Positions 36,246 through 48,478 of a stretch of 64,000 nucleotides of DNA are shown piece by piece. Where the stretch lies: NCBI RefSeq assembly GCF_004361835.1, contig NZ_SNWD01000002.1, positions 186,001 to 250,000 of the forward strand. Reading direction: 5' to 3'. A model generated the notes under the pieces. It was not told the origin of the DNA. It saw only the letters and a list, made by a program, of their open reading frames with translations, and searched no databases. How positions within the stretch are numbered: position 1 is the first letter of the stretch; every line of letters starts with the position of its first letter. The stretch comes from Stakelama pacifica. Lineage in GTDB: Bacteria > Pseudomonadota > Alphaproteobacteria > Sphingomonadales > Sphingomonadaceae. Position numbers and translations under genes: made by a program.

Positions 36246-36773
36246 ATGCGCCCGTTTCTGCTCGCTCCGATGATCGCCCTGGCGATCGCAGCCCCCGCTT
36301 CCGCGCAACTGCGCGAAGGGACAAGGGCGCCGGAATTTGTCGCGAAGGGCGCGATGGCGGGCAAACCGATCACGGTCGATCTTGCAGCCGCGCTGAAGAA
36401 AGGGCCGGTCGTGCTCTATTTCTTCCCCGCCGCATTCACGTCCGGATGCAACGCCGAAGCCGCCGCCTTTGCCCAGTCGATCGACAAGTTCAAAGCGAAG
36501 GGCGCGAGCGTCATCGGCATGACAGCAGGCAATACGGACCGGCTGATCGCATTTTCGGCAAAACATTGCGCGGGAAAATTTCCGGTCGCTGCTGCCGGCC
36601 CGGAAATCGTACAAGCCTATGATGTCGCGATGAAGGGGCAGAATACGGGCTATACCGACCGGACGAGCTATGTAATCGGCAGGAACGGAAAGATCGTCTA
36701 CAGCTTCTCCTCGATGCAGCCTGCTGCGCATATCACCAACACGCTTGCCGCGCTGGACAAGATCGCACATTGA
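36246..36773 (+). CDS. Exported peroxiredoxin (AhpC/TSA family)
   Basis: A 175-residue thioredoxin-fold peroxidase with a signal peptide (MRPFLLAPMIALAIAAPASA). The peroxidatic cysteine is C68 in FFPAAFTSGCNAEA, and a second cysteine at about 108 (AKHCAGKF) may act as resolving residue. It should reduce peroxides in the periplasm. AAAGG lies 9 nt before this ATG; an in-frame ATG at 36237 would sit on that site. Following pldA in the same unit suggests a role in handling damaged outer-membrane lipids; that is inference. Confidence 0.85.
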   Translation: MRPFLLAPMIALAIAAPASAQLREGTRAPEFVAKGAMAGKPITVDLAAALKKGPVVLYFFPAAFTSGCNAEAAAFAQSIDKFKAKGASVIGMTAGNTDRLIAFSAKHCAGKFPVAAAGPEIVQAYDVAMKGQNTGYTDRTSYVIGRNGKIVYSFSSMQPAAHITNTLAALDKIAH

Positions 36774-36953
36774 TGTCCGGCAGGCCGACCGACCCGACGC
36801 AATGACCGTCCGTGTCGCATGCCGGCGAAATTCTTTACGAAATATGGTGAAGAGCGATACGCGTTGTTAGCAGTTTCGTTCTAACCCTTATCGGCACGCA
36901 CCATTTGTTCCGGAGAACCGGGGCTTGCAACTGCGCTTAGGGATATTTGAAGG

Positions 36954-37967
36954 ATGTTCGCGCTATATAAGAATGACCATCATTTCAAATCGCGACGGAG
37001 CGACCGTTTGTTCCATAAGATCGGCGAATTCCTGACCGAACACAGGCTGGACCCCAGCCCGACCAACTATGCCTTTGTTCACCACCTTCTCTCGAATCCC
37101 GAAAGTCCGCTTGCCCGCACTGTGGCCGAACTGGTGCAGGTAGGCGCCAAGCTGACTCTGAACGATATCGAAAAACTGGGCGGCGGCGCCGGAGAGAGCG
37201 AACGCAAGGCGCACGGGCTGGTCTCACGCACGCATAATCAGCTTGAGCGGCTGGAAGAAATCATGCGCACGATCCGCGCCGACACCGCCGGTTTCGGCCG
37301 CGATCTTCAGGCAAGCGCAGACGCGCTGCGCGACAATCACGACAAGGGCGTTCCGAACACGCTTGAAGGGCTGATCCGCATCACCACCGCCATGATGGAG
37401 AATGTGCAGCAGGCCGAGACGCGACTGGAAAAGGTGACGCGCGAAGCGAGCGAATTGCGCCTGCAGCTGGAGGAGGCGCGCGATGACGCCCGACGCGACC
37501 CGCTGACCGGCCTGCCCAATCGCCGGGCGTTCGAGGATGCCTATCGCGAACATGTCGCGGCGGGGGGCATGCCCTGGATCGCGATTTGCGACATCGACCA
37601 TTTCAAATCGGTCAATGACCGGTTCGGCCATGTCGTCGGCGATCGCGTGCTCAAAGCTATCGCGGGAACCTTGCGTACCCAATGCGACGGGCATCTGGTC
37701 GCGCGGTTCGGTGGGGAAGAATTTGCGGTCATGATGACCAATGTCGGTCGCAAACAGGCGCTCATGACGATGGAGCGCGCGCGCGAGGCGGTTGCATCCA
37801 AAAATTACCGTTTGCGCGAAAACGATATGCCGCTTGGCGCGCTGTCTTTTTCCTCCGGGGTTACGGGGACACGACTGGGCGAGGATCTTGCCGAAGTCTA
37901 TCGTCGCGCCGACGCGCTTTTATACCGCGCGAAAAATGAGGGCCGAAACCGCACCGTTTCGGAATAA
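36954..37967 (+). CDS. Diguanylate cyclase (GGDEF domain)
   Basis: A 337-residue cytoplasmic protein. The first 170 residues are helical with a coiled-coil run (about 150-180) and no known sensor or membrane segment. The GGDEF domain has DPLTGLPNRR, CDIDHFKSVND and an active GGEEF at 253-257. The allosteric I-site (RxxD five residues before GGEEF) is missing: that position reads CDGH. It should make c-di-GMP without product inhibition at the primary site. The 180-bp gap upstream (36774-36953) is moderately AT-rich, with no clear promoter found. Confidence 0.92.
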   Translation: MFALYKNDHHFKSRRSDRLFHKIGEFLTEHRLDPSPTNYAFVHHLLSNPESPLARTVAELVQVGAKLTLNDIEKLGGGAGESERKAHGLVSRTHNQLERLEEIMRTIRADTAGFGRDLQASADALRDNHDKGVPNTLEGLIRITTAMMENVQQAETRLEKVTREASELRLQLEEARDDARRDPLTGLPNRRAFEDAYREHVAAGGMPWIAICDIDHFKSVNDRFGHVVGDRVLKAIAGTLRTQCDGHLVARFGGEEFAVMMTNVGRKQALMTMERAREAVASKNYRLRENDMPLGALSFSSGVTGTRLGEDLAEVYRRADALLYRAKNEGRNRTVSE

Positions 37968-37984
37968 ATTCTAACGATCAGCAA

Positions 37985-38010
37985 ATTTTGCTATCATGCC
38001 ATAGCAAAAT
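37985..38010. promoter_or_regulatory. Perfect 10-bp palindrome, candidate sigma-54 activator site
   Basis: ATTTTGCTAT and ATAGCAAAAT are perfectly inverted around CATGCC. The centre lies close to -98 relative to the start predicted from the -24/-12 promoter at 38070-38085, the usual place for an enhancer-binding protein. There is no T-run, so a terminator for the upstream cyclase gene is less likely. Confidence 0.55.
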
Positions 38011-38069
38011 ACACCGTTCTTCTTGTCGCCTGCGCGGCCAAAGCCCTGAAATCCGGGCTTTCGCGATTC

Positions 38070-38085
38070 TGGCACACTCCCTGCA
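38070..38085 (+). promoter_or_regulatory. Sigma-54 (-24/-12) promoter
   Basis: TGGCACACTCCCTGCA matches the consensus TGGCAC-N5-TTGCW at all but one defined position. The invariant GG and GC are spaced by exactly 10 nt. Predicted start about 38095, 52 nt before the first micro-protein gene. Confidence 0.8.
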
Positions 38086-38146
38086 CAGCAGTCGGCATCG
38101 GCACCGGGACAGTCCCGATCAGCCGCACCATCAGGGAGTTAAAACC

Positions 38147-38257
38147 ATGAACACGCAGATTTCGAGCCTTCAGCGCAATGTCACCGCTTTCGTCGGCGCA
38201 CTCGGCGTGACGATGCTTTTCGTGATTGCCGCCACGCCGGTTTTCCCGATCGCCTGA
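38147..38257 (+). CDS. Micro-protein, 36 aa, single membrane helix
   Basis: MNTQISSLQRNVTAF is followed by a hydrophobic stretch (VGALGVTMLFVIAATPV, about 16-32) and a short FPIA end. AGGGAG lies 8 nt before the ATG. The polar start and single helix suggest a small inner-membrane or exported peptide. It lies directly behind the sigma-54 promoter. I do not recognise a named family; similar tiny proteins with an N-terminal MNTQIS are known to me from sphingomonads, without function. Confidence 0.65.
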   Translation: MNTQISSLQRNVTAFVGALGVTMLFVIAATPVFPIA

Positions 38258-38293
38258 CCGCGATCGGGCGCCAGCCCCCCATCTCAGGGAAAC

Positions 38294-38392
38294 ATGACCA
38301 TGCTACGCTCTTTTGCCATCGGCGCGATGTCGTTCGCGCTCACCGCAATGCTCATCATCGCGAGCGCCACCCAGGGACAGGGCCTGATCTGA
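38294..38392 (+). CDS. Micro-protein, 32 aa, single membrane helix
   Basis: A second tiny frame 36 nt after the first: MTMLRSFAIGAMSFALTAML followed by IIASATQGQGLI. One hydrophobic helix spans about residues 7-25, after a basic start. AGGGA lies 3 nt before the ATG at 38294, and 9 nt before the ATG at 38300, which may be the real start. The tandem arrangement with its own ribosome site argues that it is translated from the same sigma-54 transcript. Function unknown. Confidence 0.55.
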   Translation: MTMLRSFAIGAMSFALTAMLIIASATQGQGLI

Positions 38393-38473
38393 AAGGCCCT
38401 GCCCTGCGGGGCACCAGTTGCCGCCGCGCCGGGGCGGCTCGCCCCTCCCGGCCCAACCATCTGAGTTAACATC

Positions 38474-38499
38474 GGAACTTCGCTTCTGCCCATGCGGTT
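38474..38499 (+). promoter_or_regulatory. Candidate EcfG-type stress promoter
   Basis: GGAAC (38474-38478) is followed after 16-17 nt by CGGTT, close to the alphaproteobacterial general-stress consensus GGAAC-N16/17-CGTT. It lies about 35 nt before the SDR gene, a protein type often stress-induced. Confidence 0.4.
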
Positions 38500-38533
38500 C
38501 GACCGTCATTCCACGCCTGACAGGAGAATGACG

Positions 38534-39391
38534 ATGAGCGATCCCGACACCATCGACCGGATTCATGAAGACGGGCTTCCCGGCGAGGAGCGCACGCTCG
38601 ATCCCAAGCCCGACTGGGAGCCGCGCTATCCCGGCTCCGGGCGACTGAAAGGCAAGGTAGCGATCGTTACCGGCGCCGATAGCGGCATCGGCCGGGCAGT
38701 CGCGGCGCTCTATGCCCGCGAAGGCGCCGATATCGCCATCGTCTATCTGTCCGAGGATCGCGATGCGGAGAAGACGGCAGAGATCGTCCGCAAAGAAGGT
38801 CGCAAGGCGATCACGCTGCGCGGCGATCTGGGCGAGGAAGATTTCTGTAAATCGGTCGCTGACAAGACGGTTGCCGAGTTCGGGAAGATCGACATCCTCG
38901 TCAACAATGCAGGCGAGCAGCACCCCGACCCGGAAATCACCGACATTACCGAAGAGCAGCTTCGCCGCACGTTCCAGACCAACATCTTCTCGATGTTCTT
39001 CATGGTGCAAGCAGTGCGCCCGCACCTGAAACAAGGCGCGGCGATCGTGAACTGCACCTCAGTGACCATGTATAAAGGCTCGCCCGAACTGCTCGATTAT
39101 TCCTCTACCAAGGGCGCGATCACTGCCTTTACGCGCAGCCTGTCGCAAAATCTGATCGAAGACGGCATCCGGGTGAACGCCGTCGCGCCGGGGCCGATCT
39201 GGACGCCGCTCAACCCCTCGGGCGGGGCGACGAAGGAGAAGCTCGAACATTTCGGCGAAGGCACGCCGATGGGCCGCCCGGGCCAGCCCAATGAAGTCGC
39301 GCCGAGCTTCCTGTTCCTCGCCTGTGAGGATGCAAGCTATATGGCGGGGCAAGTGCTCCACCCCAATGGCGGGACGGTCATCAACGCCTGA
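38534..39391 (+). CDS. SDR-family oxidoreductase, general-stress type (YghA/GspDH-like)
   Basis: A 285-residue short-chain dehydrogenase with an N-terminal extension (GLPGEERTLDPKPDWEPRYPG) typical of the YghA/YdaD glucose-dehydrogenase-like group. Cofactor loop TGADSGIGRA (about 48-57), then NNAGEQ, catalytic Ser in NCTSVT and Tyr/Lys in YSSTKGA. The C-terminal GGTVINA is also typical. CAGGAGA lies 6-7 nt before ATG 38534, which decides the start against 38528 and 38492. The natural substrate is not known. A stress-type promoter may lie upstream. Confidence 0.9.
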   Translation: MSDPDTIDRIHEDGLPGEERTLDPKPDWEPRYPGSGRLKGKVAIVTGADSGIGRAVAALYAREGADIAIVYLSEDRDAEKTAEIVRKEGRKAITLRGDLGEEDFCKSVADKTVAEFGKIDILVNNAGEQHPDPEITDITEEQLRRTFQTNIFSMFFMVQAVRPHLKQGAAIVNCTSVTMYKGSPELLDYSSTKGAITAFTRSLSQNLIEDGIRVNAVAPGPIWTPLNPSGGATKEKLEHFGEGTPMGRPGQPNEVAPSFLFLACEDASYMAGQVLHPNGGTVINA

Positions 39392-39474
39392 GCGCAAGCA
39401 CCGGCGCGGTCAGTCCTGCCTTATGGCAGCGACGATCGCGCCCCTGCTCGGCCATCAGCCAATCGGGAACCGCA

Positions 39475-40104
39475 TCACCCCCGCGCCAGTCCGACGCGGC
39501 CGACCTTCACCGTGCCCGCAGGCGCTGCTTCCCCGCGCGAATAGGTGCCGGTGAGCAGTCCGGCAGCCAGCACCTTATCCTGCATCGCCTTCACGACCGC
39601 CGAGCGCCCCGGATTGGCCCCCGGATCGTCGCATTCGGACAGCGCGAATATCTGAAAGGCATAGGTGTGGACGCCATGTCCGGTCGGCGGATCGGGCGGC
39701 AGCCAGCCTTCGCCGAAATAGCTGTTGCGCCCGACATCACCTCTCGGCTCCTCGCGCTCGCGATCGGCGCGGATTTCGCCTTCCTTCAGCTCGCCATCCT
39801 CGGGCGGAAGGTCCCACACCACCGCATGGACCAGCGGCCGGGGCGCAGGCGCATCGGCATCCTCGACGATCAGCGCGAGATGCTTCGTTCCTTCCGGAAC
39901 GCCGGTCCAGAAAAGCGGCGGCGATACTCCCTCACCATCCTCGGTAAACCGTTCGGGAAGCCGTGCCCCGTTGGCAAAGGCGGGGCTGGCAAGACGAATC
40001 GCCTCGAAACTGCCAAGGTCGGGCCGGGCGATCACCAGCTTGTCGGCACCGGCGCGAAGCCCGCTCATCGCCTGCCCCAGCCAGCGCGGAAGATGTTCGA
40101 GCAT
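39475..40104 (-). CDS. YbhB/YbcL-family PEBP-like protein
   Basis: A 209-residue member of the phosphatidylethanolamine-binding/Raf-kinase-inhibitor-like family. Typical blocks are SPPLFWTGVPEGTKHLALIVEDADAP split by the conserved DxDAP loop, VHAVVWDLPP, and GVHTYAFQIFALS. It has about 40 more N-terminal residues than E. coli YbhB, without a signal peptide. Ligand and role are unknown. GGGAG lies upstream of the ATG. It is followed on the opposite side by fzlA, same strand, 21 bp apart. Confidence 0.9.
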   Translation of the reverse strand: MLEHLPRWLGQAMSGLRAGADKLVIARPDLGSFEAIRLASPAFANGARLPERFTEDGEGVSPPLFWTGVPEGTKHLALIVEDADAPAPRPLVHAVVWDLPPEDGELKEGEIRADREREEPRGDVGRNSYFGEGWLPPDPPTGHGVHTYAFQIFALSECDDPGANPGRSAVVKAMQDKVLAAGLLTGTYSRGEAAPAGTVKVGRVGLARG

Positions 40105-40125
40105 AATCGGCGCTCCCGGTTGCGG

Positions 40126-40803
40126 TTACAGGTCCAGCTTCTCATAATCCGCGGGCGGATTGATTATTTCCATCCGCTCGGCAAGCAGCGGGCGAAAGCT
40201 GGGACGGCTTTTCATGCCGATATACCAGCGTTTGGCCTGACCGTGGCTCTTCCAGTCGATTCCGCCCAGATAATCGGCGACCGAAATCTGCGCAGCGGCC
40301 GCCAGATCGGCAAGGCTCATCGTCGATCCGCCGAGCCATGACCGGTTGTCGAGCAGATAGTCGATATAATCGAGATGCGCGACGACCGCCTTCATCGCTT
40401 CGCGCAGCGCCTTCGAATCGGGTGCCATTTTATGGACGAGCCGCTTTTCCATCCGTTCAAAGAGCAACGGGCCGGTAATGTCGCGGAAGAATTGCGTGTC
40501 GAACCAGGTGACGAGACGGCGGATTTCAGCGCGATCGGCGGCGGTACCGCTGATCATCGCGGATTTATCGACCGTTTCCTCGAAATATTCGCAGATCGCT
40601 ATCGAATCGATCAGCGGGCGCAGCGGGCCGCGCTCCGAATGCACCATAACCGGCGTCTGCCCGGCAGGGTTCATATCGAGAAATTCATCGCGCCGCTTCC
40701 ACGGCGATTCGCGCACAGGTTCATAAGGAACGCCCTTTTCGCCGAGCAAAAGGCGGACCTTGCGCGAAAAGGGGCATAGCGGGAATTGATAGAGCAGCCA
40801 CAT
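40126..40803 (-). CDS. fzlA: GST-fold protein resembling FtsZ-binding FzlA
   Basis: A 225-residue glutathione-transferase-fold protein. The thioredoxin half starts YQFPLCPFSRKVRLLLGEKG, and the helical half has WLGGSTMSLADLAAAAQISVADYLGG, SRPSFRPLLAERM and a terminal PPADYEKLDL. The start (HFPLCPFSRKVRL-like) and the end (PPA-Y--LD-) agree with Caulobacter FzlA, which binds FtsZ filaments and controls constriction. This is recognition from memory; an ordinary GST is the fallback. It is not in a division cluster here. Confidence 0.75.
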   Translation of the reverse strand: MWLLYQFPLCPFSRKVRLLLGEKGVPYEPVRESPWKRRDEFLDMNPAGQTPVMVHSERGPLRPLIDSIAICEYFEETVDKSAMISGTAADRAEIRRLVTWFDTQFFRDITGPLLFERMEKRLVHKMAPDSKALREAMKAVVAHLDYIDYLLDNRSWLGGSTMSLADLAAAAQISVADYLGGIDWKSHGQAKRWYIGMKSRPSFRPLLAERMEIINPPADYEKLDL

Positions 40804-40874
40804 GGTCCGCCGGTCTTAGCGGGCCGTGCGGCGCGGTGGAAGGCGTCAGAGCGCGCCTTCCACCGCGAATCGCA

Positions 40875-45385
<4,511 letters not shown>

Positions 45386-45389
<4 letters not shown>

Positions 45390-45988
45390 TGGCCGTTGCC
45401 TTTGTTCTTTGCGGCGGCCTCAAGCTTCTCGGCCAGCGCCTGCGCATCTTTCTGCGCCTTTTCCATCGACTGCTGCATCAGGCTGCGCTGCCATGCGGCG
45501 ACGTCGGGATCGCTCATCACCTGCATCGACTGTTCCATATAGGCCCGCCCCGTGGGGGTGGCGAAAAACGCCTGAAGCTCGCCCAACTGCTGCGTATCGA
45601 ACCGCCGCGCATAGGCGTGCGCCATGGCGTCGATCATACCGGGCATATTCTTGCGCATCAGCGCCATCATGCTCTCGGTCTGCTCTTTCAGAAACGCCTG
45701 CAGGATCGACCGTGCCTGCGGGACTGATTCCAGCTTCTCGGCCATTTGCGGATTGCTGAGCAGCCCCTGCTGGATATTGGCCATCATCGGCCGCAACATA
45801 CCGTCCATCATCGCATCGCGGCGGTCCGGCGGCATCAGTTCATCCATCAGCGCCTTCGCTGCGGCCAGCCGCTCCGGCGTGACTTTCGCGGTCGCCTCCT
45901 GCGCAGCGGCAGGCGCAACGGGACGCGCCTGCAGCGGAAGCGGCGCCAATATGGTCAGTACCGCCAGCACCATCTTCGTCTTCATCAT
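45386..45988 (-). CDS. DUF2059-type exported protein between gltD and gltB
   Basis: A 200-residue protein with a signal sequence (MMKTKMVLAVLTILAPLPLQA), then an Ala-rich linker and a DUF2059-like helical domain. That domain has MMDGMLRPMMANIQ, MPGMIDAMAHAYARRF and QQLGELQAFFATPTGRAYM, then a coiled C-terminal tail rich in Ala/Lys. DUF2059 proteins are periplasmic and of unknown role. Its ATG overlaps the gltD stop (ATGATGA) and its stop overlaps the gltB start, so it is locked between two subunits of one cytoplasmic enzyme. GGAGG lies 4 nt upstream. Confidence 0.85.
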
Positions 45989-47445
45989 GCCGCCTCCATC
46001 GCGCTGGTTTTCGCCTTCGCCTTTTGCTTCAGCCATGCGTGCATCTTGTCCGACACATCGCGCCCGTCGCGGATCGCCCACACCACCAGACTTGCCCCGC
46101 GCACAATATCGCCTGCGGCGAACACGCCCTCGACACTGGTCATCATGGTCGAATGATCGACGCGCAGCGTGCCCCAGCGGGTAACGCCCAGTTCGGGCGC
46201 ACCGAACATGGTCGGCAGATCCTCCGCCTCAAACCCAAGCGCCTTCACCACCAGATCGGCGTCCATGGTGAATTCGCTGCCCGGATCGGGCTCGGGCGCG
46301 CGGCGGCCGCTGGCATCGGGCGCGCCCAGACGCATCCGCGTTCCGCGCACCGCCGAGACGCGCTCGCCTTCGCCTGCGGAATCGAACCCCTGCGGCGCGG
46401 ACAGCCAGACAAATTCGACGCCCTCATCCTCGGCATTTTCCACCTCGCGCTGCGAACCCGGCATATTCGCGCGGTCACGGCGATAGAGGCATTTCACTGA
46501 CTTCGCGCCCTGACGGATCGCCGTGCGGACACAGTCCATCGCGGTATCGCCGCCGCCAACGACCACGACATTCTTGTCCTTCGCGTTCAGGCGGCCATCG
46601 CGATATTCGGGAACATCGTCGCCGAACCCGTTGCGGTTCGACGCGATCAGATAATCGAGCGCCTCGACCACGCCTGCACTGCCGACGCCCGGTGCCTTGA
46701 TATTGCGCGCCTTGTACACGCCGGTCGATACCAGCAGCGCATCGTGCCGCTTGCGCAGTTCGGCGAGGCTGGCATCGCGGCCAACCTCGAAGCTTTCGTG
46801 GAAGACGATGCCGCCCGCCTTTAACCGGTCGACGCGGCGCATCACGACATGCTTTTCCAGCTTGAACCCCGGAATGCCATAGGTCAGCAGCCCGCCCGCC
46901 CGATCGTGCCGGTCATAAACATGCACCTCATAGCCCAGCCGGCGCATATATTCGGCGGCGGTCAGACCCGCCGGCCCCGCCCCGATCACGCCAACCGACT
47001 GGCCACGCTCCGGCCCCGGCACCAGCGGTTCGACCCAGCCCTTTTCCCAGGCAGTGTCGGTAATGAATTTCTCGACCGATCCGATGGTAACCGCGCCATG
47101 GCCCGAAAATTCGATGACGCAATTGCCCTCGCACAACCGGTCCTGCGGACAGATGCGACCGCAGATTTCGGGCATGGTCGAGGTTGCGTTGGACAGCTCA
47201 TACGCCTCCTGCAACCGCCCTTCGGCGGTCAGGCGGAGCCAGTCGGGGATGTGATTGTGCAGCGGGCAATGGACCGAGCAATAGGGAACGCCGCATTGCG
47301 AACAGCGCGCTGACTGCTCCTCAGCGGACTCCACCGCATAGCGTTCAGTAATCTCATCAAAGTCCGACGCGCGCGAACCGGCGGGGCGTTTGGCCGGATA
47401 GGCCTGCCCGCGCGTTACGAATTTCAGCATCGGATTGTCGGCCAT
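45985..47445 (-). CDS. gltD: Glutamate synthase small subunit
   Basis: A 486-residue NADPH-oxidising subunit. The N-terminal ferredoxin-like domain holds the two 4Fe-4S clusters (CSQCGVPYCSVHCP and CGRICPQDRLCEGNC). It is followed by an FAD-binding VIGAGPAGLTAAEYMRR and an NADPH-binding VVVGGGDTAMDCVRT. The tail GVFAAGDIVRGASLVVWAI is the FAD closing motif. I start at ATG 47445 (MADNPMLKF), since homologues begin just before the FVTRGQ strand. First gene of the glt operon. Confidence 0.96.
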   Translation of the reverse strand: MADNPMLKFVTRGQAYPAKRPAGSRASDFDEITERYAVESAEEQSARCSQCGVPYCSVHCPLHNHIPDWLRLTAEGRLQEAYELSNATSTMPEICGRICPQDRLCEGNCVIEFSGHGAVTIGSVEKFITDTAWEKGWVEPLVPGPERGQSVGVIGAGPAGLTAAEYMRRLGYEVHVYDRHDRAGGLLTYGIPGFKLEKHVVMRRVDRLKAGGIVFHESFEVGRDASLAELRKRHDALLVSTGVYKARNIKAPGVGSAGVVEALDYLIASNRNGFGDDVPEYRDGRLNAKDKNVVVVGGGDTAMDCVRTAIRQGAKSVKCLYRRDRANMPGSQREVENAEDEGVEFVWLSAPQGFDSAGEGERVSAVRGTRMRLGAPDASGRRAPEPDPGSEFTMDADLVVKALGFEAEDLPTMFGAPELGVTRWGTLRVDHSTMMTSVEGVFAAGDIVRGASLVVWAIRDGRDVSDKMHAWLKQKAKAKTSAMEAA

Positions 47446-47572
47446 ATGCGTTTCCCATTCCCTTCGGTTGCGGGTCACATACAGTCCCGAAGGGCGCGAG
47501 TCACGCAAAAAACGGACTTTGGGTTAGCTATGCTTACCTATAAAATCCCCGACAATCTCGCCTGCGTCATCT

Positions 47573-47593
47573 TTATCTGATCGCCTCAGATAA
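47573..47593. other. Perfect 8-bp inverted repeat upstream of gltD and downstream of uppP
   Basis: TTATCTGA and TCAGATAA are complementary around TCGCC, in an AT-rich gap. It lies 18 nt beyond the uppP stop and about 130 nt before gltD. Without a U-tract it may be a weak terminator or an operator for the glt operon. Confidence 0.4.
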
Positions 47594-47610
47594 GTAGGTC
47601 CGATACGGTC

Positions 47611-48423
47611 CTATATAATTGCAAGCAGGATCAGTGCGATAGTTCCAGCAGCAATACGATACCATGCAAACGGCGCAAAACCGTGTCTGGTGACGATGTT
47701 GAGGAACCAACGGATCACGAGCATTGCGACCACGAACGATACGACAAAACCGATTCCGATCGCCGTCCAGCCGCCCTCGCCGATACCCTCATGGCTTTTC
47801 AGAAGGTCATAACCCGATGCCGCCAGCATCGTCGGCACGGCGAGGAAGAAGCTGAACTCCGCCGCCGTCTTGCGATCGGTGCCAAGGCCCAGCGCGCCCA
47901 TGATCGTCGCGCCCGACCGGCTGACCCCCGGGATCATGGCAAGGCACTGCACCACGCCGATTCCCAAAGCGGTGCGCCAGGTCATGGTCTCGACACTGCC
48001 TTCCGGCGGATGCTTCACGAATTTCTCGACCAGCAGGATGATGACACCCCCGACGATCAGCGCGATCGCCACGACGACCGGCCCCAGCGTCGGGCTGGTG
48101 AGCAGCGCCTTCACGCCCTTATACACGAACAGGCCGATCACCGCCGAGGGCAGAAACCCCAATGCGACGTTGCGGGTAAAGACGATCGCCCCCTTATCGC
48201 CCCGCAGCAGCCCCTCCAGCACATGCCAGAAGCGGCGCCAGTACAGCACCACCACCGCCAGGATCGCCCCCAGCTGGATCACGATGTCGAACGTCCCCTG
48301 CCCCTCGCCATGAAAGCCGAACAACCGTCCGGCGAGGATCAGATGCCCGGTCGACGACACCGGCAGGAATTCGGTAACCCCCTCGACAATGCCGAGCAGG
48401 ATGATGGTGAGAAGTTCGGTCAC
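47611..48423 (-). CDS. uppP: Undecaprenyl-diphosphate phosphatase
   Basis: A 270-residue inner-membrane enzyme of the BacA/UppP family with about eight helices, recycling the lipid carrier for peptidoglycan and O-antigen/EPS synthesis. Both active-site motifs are present: EGVTEFLPVSSTGHL (about 14-28) and PGVSRSGAT (about 165-173). The start is GTG with AAGGAAG 6-7 nt upstream. Normal length. It follows the NDUFA9-like gene on the same strand (55 bp). Confidence 0.96.
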   Translation of the reverse strand: MTELLTIILLGIVEGVTEFLPVSSTGHLILAGRLFGFHGEGQGTFDIVIQLGAILAVVVLYWRRFWHVLEGLLRGDKGAIVFTRNVALGFLPSAVIGLFVYKGVKALLTSPTLGPVVVAIALIVGGVIILLVEKFVKHPPEGSVETMTWRTALGIGVVQCLAMIPGVSRSGATIMGALGLGTDRKTAAEFSFFLAVPTMLAASGYDLLKSHEGIGEGGWTAIGIGFVVSFVVAMLVIRWFLNIVTRHGFAPFAWYRIAAGTIALILLAII

Positions 48424-48478
48424 GCAGTGCTTCCTTGCCGTAATGCCCGGCGATTGGGGTCAGGACAGAGAGAGAGGA

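Noticed and set aside
36920..36935. GG-N10-GC spacing upstream of the cyclase gene as a second sigma-54 promoter
   Set aside because: Only the invariant dinucleotides match; the flanking bases disagree with TGGCAC and TTGC, unlike the element at 38070.
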